DNA of 44,250 nucleotides, taken from assembly GCA_044348005.1 (NCBI GenBank), contig JBIKTR010000014.1:1-44250 (forward strand), read 5' to 3'. The position numbers were made by a program, and so were the translations under genes. The notes beneath the pieces were generated by a model. That model was not told the origin of the DNA and made no database searches. It worked only from the letters and a program-made list of their open reading frames with translations. Source of the stretch: JAJTHC01 sp044348005. GTDB lineage: Bacteria; Cyanobacteriota; Vampirovibrionia; Vampirovibrionales; JAJTHC01. Shown here piece after piece: positions 9,552-16,960 of this stretch (position 1 is the stretch's first letter; each line of letters starts with the position of its first letter).

Positions 9552-10319
9552 TTAGCGGTTTTCTTTTCTTTTGGCTACAAGTAGGGCTTCTTGGTGGGCT
9601 TTTTCCGCGAAAGATTCCTCCATTTGTGGGAGATGTTCAGACAACGCGGGCAAAGGCTCCCCATACTTGCGTTGCCACGCTTGGCTCAGTAAATGCACGC
9701 TGAGCCATTCATTCTTTGGCAGTAAAGATCCATGCAAGTACGTCCCCATCAAGGTGCCTTGCACCGCCCCTTCTTGCTGGTCTCTTCCATTATTGCCCTT
9801 GCCAATCAAGACTTTACCCAAAGGTTGGACGCCTTGCCCCAAGGTGGTTAAGCCACTATGATTTTCAAAGCCCACCAGCGTTTTGGCGGGGCCTGTTAAG
9901 GTAGATTCTAACACCACATTGCCAATAAAGCGTTCTTGCCCTGCAACGGTGTAAAGATCCAACAGGCTTAAGCCTCTGAGTTCTGGGCCGTTGTGAGGCT
10001 TGTAATAATGTCCTAAAAACTGAAAGCCCCCACAAATGGTTAAAAAAGTGACTTGTTCATGGGCCAGCTGACGAAGGGCATCCGCTTTATGGCGGTGTAA
10101 GTCTTCTACGACAGTGCTTTGTTGGGCGTCTTGACCACCGCCCATAAAAATAATATCCGCGTCGTTATAGGTGTTTTGCCAAGCGCCCAAGCTGGCGTGA
10201 ACGACCTTGAGTTCAACGTTTCGTAAATGCAGTTGGCGAAATAAGGCCAGCACATTGCCACGATCGCCATAAAGGTTCATTTCATTTGGGTAAAGATGCA
10301 AAAGGGTGAGTGTTTTCAT
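9552..10319 (-). CDS. gatD: Lipid II isoglutaminyl synthase, glutaminase subunit GatD
   Basis: 255 aa, the normal size for this family. It is a class I glutamine amidotransferase of the CobB/CobQ type: YGDRGN near residue 17, MGGGQD at 59-64, the nucleophile Cys96 in ICGGFQFLG, and the catalytic His196 in GTYLHGSLLPKN, a GatD-type ending. GatD hydrolyses glutamine and passes ammonia to MurT, which amidates the D-glutamate of lipid II. MurT, usually its neighbour, is not in this window; the upstream gene is ferredoxin-NADP reductase (85 bp gap) and the downstream one the giant ATPase-like protein. A cobyric-acid-synthase-like activity is the alternative, but the length and motifs favour GatD. 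Confidence 0.8.
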   Translation of the reverse strand: MKTLTLLHLYPNEMNLYGDRGNVLALFRQLHLRNVELKVVHASLGAWQNTYNDADIIFMGGGQDAQQSTVVEDLHRHKADALRQLAHEQVTFLTICGGFQFLGHYYKPHNGPELRGLSLLDLYTVAGQERFIGNVVLESTLTGPAKTLVGFENHSGLTTLGQGVQPLGKVLIGKGNNGRDQQEGAVQGTLMGTYLHGSLLPKNEWLSVHLLSQAWQRKYGEPLPALSEHLPQMEESFAEKAHQEALLVAKRKENR

Positions 10320-10404
10320 AAGAGCTATTGTCTCATAAAAAAAACACGTCGCAAAGGCTAGTTAAGTAGAGAAAAAGAAGGGAAGAGTGGCGTCCCTTTT
10401 GTAT

Positions 10405-11298
10405 TTAGTACACTTCAATGTGCCAGCGTTTTTCAGCTTTTAACTGTTCGTACAACGCAGACCAGTCGACACCTTGTTCTTGGCCCGCTTGTTCTAGGGA
10501 ACTTAAAATGCCGTCTTCCATCCCACGCAACCCGCAAATGTAGAAATAGGTCTGGGGTTCTTGTAAGAGCTTGAAAATCGTGTGGCGATTTTCAAACAAC
10601 AAGTGCTGTACATACAGGCGTTGCCCTTGTGCATTTTGCTGTTCACGACTAAAGGCCGTGTGCAAATGAAAGCTTTGATGCGTGGCTTCAAAGCCTTTAA
10701 GCTCTTCTTCATACAAGTAATCGCTACTGTATTGGGCGCCAAAAAACAAGTGTGTTTGCCCTGTTTCATGCACACGCTGGCCATAACGGGTTTGTAAAAA
10801 CGCTCGAAAGGGGGCAATGCCAGTGCCTGTGGCTACCATAATTAAATTGGCATTGGGCGTTTCAGGCAATAAGAAAGATTTGCCGACAGGACCAGTGACT
10901 TTTACGTCGTCTCCCACCTTTAAGTCGCCGAGGTAATTAGAACAAACCCCTTTCACCAGCGTGCCGTCTTCTGCGGTGAATAAGACTCGTTTAACGCAAA
11001 TGCTGACGGTTTTACTCTCGCCATCATCCCCACAATGAGGCGAGGCAATGGAATACAGGCGAAGTTTATGGGGCTTGCCCTCCGCATCCGTGCCTTCGGC
11101 GATCACCCCTAGACTTTGGCCATCCAAATAACGGTAGGCAGAACCTTCTAAGTCAATCTGTATGTGACGCACTTCATTAGGCGAACCCGCTTTGGTGATG
11201 ACTTCATTTTTTAACACCTTAGCGATTAAAGGTTCTTTGACTTTGTAGAGATTGGAGGGGATCTCTTGAGTTTCAGAGTTGGTGTGAGTCGTAGACAT
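10405..11298 (-). CDS. petH: Ferredoxin-NADP(+) reductase, plant/cyanobacterial type
   Basis: 297 aa from ATG 11298, chosen because AAAGGGA lies 6 bp upstream; an upstream ATG at 11328 lacks this. FAD site RLYSIAS at ~80-86, GVCSNYL at ~117-123, NADP-binding VATGTGIAPFRAF at ~155-167, FFGAQYSSDYLY, then CGLRGMEDGI and a C-terminal Tyr (HIEVY) that stacks on the flavin in this family. It transfers electrons between ferredoxin and NADP(H). The phycobilisome-linker domain of many cyanobacterial PetH proteins is absent. In a non-photosynthetic cell it probably runs from NADPH to ferredoxin. Assignment is strong; the direction of flow is inferred. Confidence 0.9.
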   Translation of the reverse strand: MSTTHTNSETQEIPSNLYKVKEPLIAKVLKNEVITKAGSPNEVRHIQIDLEGSAYRYLDGQSLGVIAEGTDAEGKPHKLRLYSIASPHCGDDGESKTVSICVKRVLFTAEDGTLVKGVCSNYLGDLKVGDDVKVTGPVGKSFLLPETPNANLIMVATGTGIAPFRAFLQTRYGQRVHETGQTHLFFGAQYSSDYLYEEELKGFEATHQSFHLHTAFSREQQNAQGQRLYVQHLLFENRHTIFKLLQEPQTYFYICGLRGMEDGILSSLEQAGQEQGVDWSALYEQLKAEKRWHIEVY

Positions 11299-11406
11299 GG
11301 AAAGTCCCTTTACAAATGAGTTGAACATTGATTGTTTATTTTAACATAGAATGGGGAAAACGTCAGTGGCAGGCCTGTAGTTTAAGCATTAACAGGCTTC
11401 TTGGGG

Positions 11407-11790
11407 CTAAGGCATTTCAATTGAAAAGAAGTCGTTGGCTTCTTGGGGCGTGTCAAACAAGTTAATCATTTTTGAAATACGCGTGACTTCAAACAACTGC
11501 AATACGGCTGAAGTGGGCTGTACTAGGGCAATGTTGCCCCCTTGTTTGGCACAATGCTTGTAAATCGAAATAATCGAAGCCAAGCCAAAACTGTCTAAGC
11601 TTTTAATTTGGGCAATGTCAATAATCACGTTTTTAAGCTGATGCACTTCTAGCAACTGCACAATATGGGCTTTAACCACTTGCCCATTACTGGCTTCTAA
11701 GCTACGAACGGTTAAGGCAACGGCTACGGTTTGTGAATCTAAGTAGTACACATTAAAAAAATGGGTGTTTAAACTTTCTAAAGTATTCAT
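11407..11790 (-). CDS. STAS-domain protein (anti-sigma factor antagonist type)
   Basis: 127 aa, a single STAS domain. The core VIIDIAQIKSLDSFGLASI (residues ~55-72) has the LDSxGL loop with Ser67 at the position phosphorylated in SpoIIAA/RsbV-type antagonists. It would control a partner-switching kinase and a sigma factor or other output. No kinase or sigma factor gene lies next to it in the window. It sits between ftsX (downstream end 67 bp away) and the reductase gene on the same strand. The partner cannot be told from the sequence. Confidence 0.8.
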   Translation of the reverse strand: MNTLESLNTHFFNVYYLDSQTVAVALTVRSLEASNGQVVKAHIVQLLEVHQLKNVIIDIAQIKSLDSFGLASIISIYKHCAKQGGNIALVQPTSAVLQLFEVTRISKMINLFDTPQEANDFFSIEMP

Positions 11791-11857
11791 GAGCTTAAGG
11801 CATCTCCACGAGTTAAGTTTGATGATTGAGGTTGGATATCAGTGGCTACTTATTAGT

Positions 11858-12742
11858 TTAAACGTTTAAATACTTCTTCATGGAATTTGAAGCCCCAATT
11901 CCTCCAACCAATGTACCAATAATCACCATTAAGCCCGCCACGAAATACAAGTTCTGTCCGTTGCTGTCCCATTGAAAGAAGCTCAATACACTGCGAACAA
12001 AAAACTGAAAACTCGCCACAGGCGTGTAGGCCAATAAAGCCCCTACCAATCCATACAAAGAACCCTGTAAAAAGAAGGGCATGCGAATATACCAGTTGGA
12101 AACACCCATCATTCGTAAAATTTCAATTTCTTGACGGCGGGCTTGAATCAACAAACTTAAGGTGTTCGAAATAATAAAGAGCGTCAACACCCCTAAGAAA
12201 ATCGTAAAGAGCATGCCAAAAATAGAAACCCCTTGCGCCAATTGACGAATTTGCTTTAAAAACTCATAGGGGTAGCGCACTTCTTCAACTTCAGCCATGC
12301 CTTTAACGAGTTTAATGGTGCTTAACACGTTGGCGGGCGAGTCGATTTCAAGGCGAATGGTGTCTGGTAAAGGGTTGGGGATGTCAGGCAGATCGAGCTG
12401 ATCATGCATGTAGACTTGCCAAGACTCTTCTTTGGAAATAGATTCCGCTCTAATCACATGGGGTAAATCTCTTAAATCAGGTTCCATATCCGCTAAATTG
12501 GCTGAATCTTTGAGGTACACGCTAATGGCCACTTCTCCCCCCCATTTGTCCACCAAATGTTGAGAATCTAAGGTCAGTAACGTCAACGCCCCAAAAATAC
12601 TCAAAATACTGGCCATCGTAACCAAAATAATCAGATTCATCCACCCACTGCGGCGAAAGCCCCCAAAGGTTTCAATAATAATCCGCTGACCGATGCGTAA
12701 ATCTTTGGCAAAGGCATTAAAAAAAGAAGAGACACTAAACAT
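11858..12742 (-). CDS. ftsX: Cell division protein FtsX
   Basis: 294 aa from ATG 12742 (a TTG at 12751 is the alternative; GGAA 10 bp upstream favours the ATG). One N-terminal membrane segment (LIILVTMASILSIFGALTLL), an extracytoplasmic domain of ~110 residues containing the SVYLKD strand, then three more membrane segments near the C-terminus. This is the FtsX/ABC permease layout. With FtsE it forms the membrane complex that activates peptidoglycan hydrolases at the division site. ftsE ends 36 bp upstream, so the two are one operon, transcribed ftsE-ftsX. Confidence 0.92.
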   Translation of the reverse strand: MFSVSSFFNAFAKDLRIGQRIIIETFGGFRRSGWMNLIILVTMASILSIFGALTLLTLDSQHLVDKWGGEVAISVYLKDSANLADMEPDLRDLPHVIRAESISKEESWQVYMHDQLDLPDIPNPLPDTIRLEIDSPANVLSTIKLVKGMAEVEEVRYPYEFLKQIRQLAQGVSIFGMLFTIFLGVLTLFIISNTLSLLIQARRQEIEILRMMGVSNWYIRMPFFLQGSLYGLVGALLAYTPVASFQFFVRSVLSFFQWDSNGQNLYFVAGLMVIIGTLVGGIGASNSMKKYLNV

Positions 12743-12778
12743 GTTAAACAATTTCCATTCTATACAAGGCCTGCGCCT

Positions 12779-13456
12779 TTAAGGCACACTGCTTTGAAAG
12801 ACACCATCTGCGACGACTTGCCCCGCTTCTATGGCAATGACACGTTTTTGCAGTTGTTCGACCAAAGCCAAGTTGTGGGTGCTTACTAAAACGGTGGTGC
12901 CTCGTTGATTGATTTGAAGCAACAAATTCATCACCTCTTCAGAACTTTGCGGATCCAAATTCCCCGTCGGCTCATCGGCAATCACCAAGTTGGGGCCATT
13001 CACAATCGCACGAGCAATACCCACCCGCTGTTGTTCTCCGCCTGAAAGTTCTTCAGGCACAGCGTCGACTTTGTCAATTAAGCCCACCACTTTTAGCGCC
13101 CCAATCACCCGACGCCGCACTTCATTGGGGGGCGTCCCTAAGGCGCGTAAGAAATAGGCCACATTGTCAAAAGCCGTGTGACGAGGCAATAATTTAAAAT
13201 CTTGAAACACCACCCCTAAGCGACGGCGTAACAACGGCACTTGTGAATCTTTGAGCGTAGAAATGTCAATGCCATCAACCGTGACCATGCCTTCGGTGGC
13301 ACGTTCTTCACGATAAATCAACTTCATAATGGTGGATTTCCCCGCCCCAGAAGTCCCCACCAAAAAGACAAACTCCCCAGATTCTATGGTGAAATTAATA
13401 TCACGCAAGGCGTCTTGGTTGCCATAGCGTTTGGTGACTTCGGTAAACTCGATCAT
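12779..13456 (-). CDS. ftsE: Cell division ATP-binding protein FtsE
   Basis: 225 aa, the usual length. Walker A GTSGAGKST, Q-loop VFQDFKLL, ABC signature LSGGEQQRVGIARA, Walker B LVIADEPTGNLDP and H-loop STHN are all intact. GAGG lies 5 bp before the ATG. FtsE is the ABC ATPase that powers FtsX. It is the first gene of the ftsEX operon; the likely promoter region is 13457-13530. Confidence 0.95.
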   Translation of the reverse strand: MIEFTEVTKRYGNQDALRDINFTIESGEFVFLVGTSGAGKSTIMKLIYREERATEGMVTVDGIDISTLKDSQVPLLRRRLGVVFQDFKLLPRHTAFDNVAYFLRALGTPPNEVRRRVIGALKVVGLIDKVDAVPEELSGGEQQRVGIARAIVNGPNLVIADEPTGNLDPQSSEEVMNLLLQINQRGTTVLVSTHNLALVEQLQKRVIAIEAGQVVADGVFQSSVP

Positions 13457-13534
13457 AGAAACCTCACAACATTAGTGATGACGATATTTATTAAAACACT
13501 AATATGTGAGAAAGTCACTACTTCGGTGCTAGAC

Positions 13535-13813
13535 TTAAGTCTCTAAGGAGGTGCTTTTCCACTGCGCCAAAGCAGGACTAGGCACCCATTTGATCCACAA
13601 GCCATTTTCAAGTCTTAATCCACGATACCGCCTGTTTTTGGAGGGAAGCCCCTCTTCTGCTTCCACGGGCAGAGAAAACGAATACGCTGGCGTAGGACGT
13701 TCTTGACAGGGGGCTTCGGCGTTGGAATAAGCAGGTTTCACAAAAAGATCCTTTATAGTAGAATGGAGAGGCTGAACCTGTTGAATACTTGACTCTTCGT
13801 TCACCCACCACAA
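13535..13813 (-). CDS. Possible small hypothetical protein
   Basis: A 92-codon frame that fills the gap between ftsE and kdsB. It has only a TTG start (13813) or a GTG at 13804, no clear ribosome site, and no family I recognise. The stop lies inside a 12-bp palindrome (AGACTTAAGTCT, 13531-13542). It starts 13 bp from kdsB in the opposite direction, so if it is not coding the stretch simply holds the kdsB and ftsE promoters. Confidence 0.3.
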   Translation of the reverse strand: MWWVNEESSIQQVQPLHSTIKDLFVKPAYSNAEAPCQERPTPAYSFSLPVEAEEGLPSKNRRYRGLRLENGLWIKWVPSPALAQWKSTSLET

Positions 13814-13826
13814 GGAAAGCTACGCC

Positions 13827-14696
13827 GTGTATCGACCCTCCGATTTAGAAACTTTAGCGATTGTTACAAACCCCGCAAGCTCCGCACCCCCGCTTGATTT
13901 AACGCGTGTGGCCACGTGCATTCCCGCGCGTTATGGCTCTACTCGCTTCCCTGGCAAGCCCTTGGCCCTGATTGACGGCCTACCCATGGTGCAACACGTG
14001 GTGGAACGGGTGAAAGAAAGTCGCTTGGGGCAAGGCACCTATGTGGTGGCCACCGATGATGCGCGCATTGTGGAGGCGCTCAAGCCGTTTGAAACCCCCA
14101 CCCTGCTCACGCGAGCGGATCACCAGTCAGGCAGTGACCGCATTTGGGAAGCTTTTCAAACCATTCACCACGACGCGCCTGATGCGTATGATTGGGTCAT
14201 TAACCTACAAGGCGACGAACCTTTTATTTCCCCCGAACACCTCGACACCTTGCTTCACGCCATGCAAGCCTATGCCGATGAGGCGGACATTGTGACGCTG
14301 GTGACGCCTTATTTTTCGTCAGAAGCGCCGCAAACGCAAGCCGAAGCAACGGCTTTACTGAATAATACGAATCGGGTGAAAGCCTTGTATACCTCCCAAG
14401 GGAAAGTCTTGTATTTTAGCCGTTTGCCCGTTCCCTTTTTGCGAAATGGGCTTGATGTACAAGCGCATTGCCTGCCTGATTCGACCACGTATTTTCGGCA
14501 CATCGGCGTCTATGCCTACAAAGTCAAGGCCTTGGCACAATTTGTGCAAGCCGGCGAAGATGCCCTAGAACGTGCCGAACAGCTTGAACAGCTCCGAGCT
14601 TTAGCCTTAGGCATGACGATCTATGCTGGCGTGGTGAGTTCAGCTCCCGTGGGCGTCGACACCCCTGAAGACTTGGCGCAACTGCTTCAACGCTAA
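13827..14696 (+). CDS. kdsB: 3-deoxy-manno-octulosonate cytidylyltransferase (CMP-KDO synthetase)
   Basis: KdsB activates KDO as CMP-KDO for lipopolysaccharide inner-core assembly, in the cytoplasm. The GTG start at 13827 gives 289 aa; AAGGAA lies about 9 bp upstream. Signature CIPARYGSTRFPGKPL begins near residue 31, followed by VATDDARI, the metal-binding INLQGDEPFI, and HIGVYAYK. The ~30-residue N-terminal extension is unusual for the family (~250 aa); a GTG at 13907 would give the normal N-terminus but has no ribosome site. The gene indicates an LPS-bearing outer membrane. Confidence 0.92.
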   Translation: MYRPSDLETLAIVTNPASSAPPLDLTRVATCIPARYGSTRFPGKPLALIDGLPMVQHVVERVKESRLGQGTYVVATDDARIVEALKPFETPTLLTRADHQSGSDRIWEAFQTIHHDAPDAYDWVINLQGDEPFISPEHLDTLLHAMQAYADEADIVTLVTPYFSSEAPQTQAEATALLNNTNRVKALYTSQGKVLYFSRLPVPFLRNGLDVQAHCLPDSTTYFRHIGVYAYKVKALAQFVQAGEDALERAEQLEQLRALALGMTIYAGVVSSAPVGVDTPEDLAQLLQR

Positions 14697-14789
14697 CTTA
14701 CGCCGTGGGGGTAGGTGTCGCCGTGGATTTCGTTTATTTTATGCTACACTATACCAATACTGTTACAAAACACAGGGAACGTTAGCCCC

Positions 14790-15002
14790 ATGTCCACCTC
14801 GGAAACCTTCACCCAGCACACCCACGCCTTAAATGACATTATTGAACGCTTTCGCCAAGACGCCTTGCCCCTAGAAGAATCCTTAACGCTATTTGAAGAA
14901 GGGGTGGCGCACATTAAAGCCAGCCAAGCCTTGTTGAATCAAGCCAAAGGGCGATTTCAAAGCATTCAAGACGCCCTTGAAGAAGACAACAAGCAAGCAT
15001 AG
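14790..15002 (+). CDS. xseB: Exodeoxyribonuclease VII small subunit
   Basis: 70 aa from ATG 14790 (AGGGAA upstream); the longer frame from 14715 adds a non-homologous leader. The sequence shows the XseB helical hairpin: LNDIIERFRQDALPLEESL, LFEEGVAHIKA, LNQAKGRFQSI. XseB binds the large subunit XseA, not in this window, to form the single-strand-specific exonuclease VII. It lies between kdsB and ftsZ on the same strand, about 90 bp after kdsB. Confidence 0.85.
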   Translation: MSTSETFTQHTHALNDIIERFRQDALPLEESLTLFEEGVAHIKASQALLNQAKGRFQSIQDALEEDNKQA

Positions 15003-15228
15003 TAAGCACTCAACATAGTGATTCTATTGTTGCATTTTGTAACGATGCACGTAAAAATCGTGCAAGGCCACTTCACTTCGGCTATGATTGAGTCAAAGAA
15101 GCCCCGCGTTTTACGATTCGTGCGGCCAGTGCCTTCCCGCAGGTGCTTTGGCCCACACGCGTTGAAAAGCTTCTGTTTCTCCATTCTCTGCTCCTCTTGT
15201 ATCCCCCTATTTTGCGAAGGAATCCCCC

Positions 15229-16470
15229 ATGAACTACGAAGATCACAATGCGTATGACCCCCATCAAACCCGCTTAGAACTCGTCAAAGACTCTCGTGCC
15301 GTTATTAAGGTATTGGGTGTTGGGGGCGCAGGGGGCAATGCCGTCAATCGCATGATTGAAACAGGCATGACGGGCGTTGAGTTTTGGGTGTTGAATACCG
15401 ATGCTCAAGTGCTTCAAATGGCCAAAACCGAAAAACGCCTTCAAATTGGCAATAAAATTACCCGTGGCTTAGGCGCGGGCGGGAACCCCAGCATCGGGCA
15501 AAAAGCCGCTGAAGAAAGTCGTGAAGACATTGCGGCTGCCATTGAAGGGGCGGACATGGTATTTATTACCGCAGGCATGGGCGGGGGCACTGGTACAGGC
15601 GCTGCGGCCGTGGTGGCGGATATTGCCCGTGACTTAGGGGCTTTAACCGTGGGTGTCGTCACAAAACCCTTTGGCTTTGAAGGACGCCGTCGCTTGCAAC
15701 AAGCCAATCAGGGCTTAGAATCACTGAAAGAAAACGTCGATACGTTGATTGTCATTCCCAACGACCGCTTGCTCGACGTCGTTGAACGCCGTACTTCGAT
15801 GCAAGACGCCTTCCACGTGGCGGATGACATCTTACTGCGTGGCGTACAAGGCATTTCAGATATTATCACCATCCCCGGTTTAATCAACGTCGATTTTGCG
15901 GATGTGAAAGCCATTATGCACCAATCGGGCTCAGCCATTATGGGCATTGGCCGCGGTACGGGGGAAGGTCGTGCGCTTGAAGCGGCTCGCATGGCGGTGA
16001 ATTCGCCGTTGCTAGAAACCACGATTGACGGGGCCAGTGGCGTGATTTTCAGCGTCACCGGTGGGGCGGATATGACCTTGCATGAAGTCAACGAAGCGGC
16101 TGAAATCGTGTATGACGCCGTGGATCCTGAAGCCAACATCATTTTCGGTTCTGTGATTGATGAAAAACTTCACGGGGAAATCCAAATCACGGTGATTGCC
16201 ACTGGCTTTGAATTAACTGGCAGCCATGCGGAACCTCAGAAAGAAGCCACCACTTCAGGCGTACAAAGCCCTTTTGAAAGCTTTATGCGTCGTAATACCG
16301 TGCCAGAACCTGTTGCGGTAGGGGCGGGTTATGCCAGTGCTACGGTGACGCAAGCCAGCTTTTCTTCGACCACAGCGGGGGGGGAGTACCCCGCCAGCCG
16401 GAGTCAAAGCATGGCGGATGCGGCGCGTCGTATTTTAGATTTACCCGACTTTTTGCGTCCTCGTAAATAG
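15229..16470 (+). CDS. ftsZ: Cell division GTPase FtsZ
   Basis: 413 aa. The tubulin-like GTPase that polymerises into the Z ring. The N-terminal GVGGAGGNAVNRMI, the GTP-binding loop GGGTGTGAA, the NDRLLD segment and the T7 loop NVDFADVKAIM are intact. A ~60-residue Ser/Thr/Ala-rich linker leads to the C-terminal peptide DLPDFLRPRK, which binds membrane anchors. AAGGAA precedes the ATG. The 226-bp upstream gap (15003-15228) contains a short inverted repeat (TGCACG...CGTGCA near 15044-15065) and presumably the promoter. A perfect hairpin follows the gene. Confidence 0.97.
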   Translation: MNYEDHNAYDPHQTRLELVKDSRAVIKVLGVGGAGGNAVNRMIETGMTGVEFWVLNTDAQVLQMAKTEKRLQIGNKITRGLGAGGNPSIGQKAAEESREDIAAAIEGADMVFITAGMGGGTGTGAAAVVADIARDLGALTVGVVTKPFGFEGRRRLQQANQGLESLKENVDTLIVIPNDRLLDVVERRTSMQDAFHVADDILLRGVQGISDIITIPGLINVDFADVKAIMHQSGSAIMGIGRGTGEGRALEAARMAVNSPLLETTIDGASGVIFSVTGGADMTLHEVNEAAEIVYDAVDPEANIIFGSVIDEKLHGEIQITVIATGFELTGSHAEPQKEATTSGVQSPFESFMRRNTVPEPVAVGAGYASATVTQASFSSTTAGGEYPASRSQSMADAARRILDLPDFLRPRK

Positions 16471-16495
16471 GGGGACACGCCCAGTCATTTTTTAA

Positions 16496-16527
16496 ACAAC
16501 GGGGATGCTCACACGCATCCCCGTTGT
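16496..16527 (+). terminator. Perfect 13-bp hairpin after ftsZ
   Basis: ACAACGGGGATGC pairs perfectly with GCATCCCCGTTGT around a 6-base loop, 26 bp after the ftsZ stop. There is no U-tract on the downstream side, so it may be a factor-dependent terminator or mRNA 3' stabiliser. Confidence 0.6.
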
Positions 16528-16565
16528 GCTGATGTAAAGATGTAAAGATGTAAAAATGGCCTAAT

Positions 16566-16741
16566 TTCCGACCCACGAAAGTCTGTTTTCGGCCCACGAA
16601 AGTCTGTTTTCCGACCCACGAAAGTCTGTTTTTGGCCCACGAAAGTCTGTTTTTTGGCCACGAAAGTCTGTTTTCCGACCCACGAAAGTCTGTTTTTTGG
16701 CCACGAAAGTCTATTTTTTGACCCACGAAAGTCTGTTTTTT
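16566..16741 (-). repeat. Direct-repeat array 1 (8 units of 21-22 bp)
   Basis: Eight tandem units with core CGAAAGTCTGTTTT and a variable GGCCCA/CCGACCCA/TTGGCCA end. On the minus strand the unit reads AGACTTTCGTGG, as in arrays 2 and 3, so this copy is inverted relative to them. There are no spacers between units. All frames tend to stay open, which creates spurious ORFs. Confidence 0.9.
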
Positions 16742-16840
16742 ACTCGAGTTTCAAGGAATGTGCTGGGTTGTGAAGGCCTGTTGAAAAAAGCCACTCTTTT
16801 TCAGTATGACCCATTTTCAACGCCTCGCCCAGTGGCTAAA
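16742..16840 (-). repeat. Conserved tail of the composite repeat, copy 1
   Basis: About 100 bp directly after array 1, reverse complementary to 24814-24915 with roughly 85% identity by eye; 16747-16776 is nearly exact (AGGAATGTGCTGGGTTGTGA). It ends with GCCCAGTGGCTAAA (16827-16840), the box shared by all three copies. Confidence 0.85.
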
Positions 16841-16960
16841 CCCCACTATTATTTTAGCTGTAGCAGTTGTTATTCTTCTTGTGTAACAATTTTTTGCTAT
16901 TTAGATAGTGGATAATTATAATTAGTTTTATACAGTTTGTTTGAATTGAGAGAAAAACAA

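Noticed and set aside
13457..13826. tRNA or small RNA gene between ftsE and kdsB
   Set aside because: I could not fold any segment into a cloverleaf; the only clear structure is a 12-bp palindrome.
16340..16726. Protein of DFRGQK/LSWPKNR repeats on the minus strand
   Set aside because: It is created by the direct repeats, has no ribosome site and runs into ftsZ on the other strand. The same holds for 19747-20170 and 24709-25032.
16566..16741. CRISPR array
   Set aside because: The units touch each other with no unique spacers, the repeat is only 21-22 bp and no cas gene is present.
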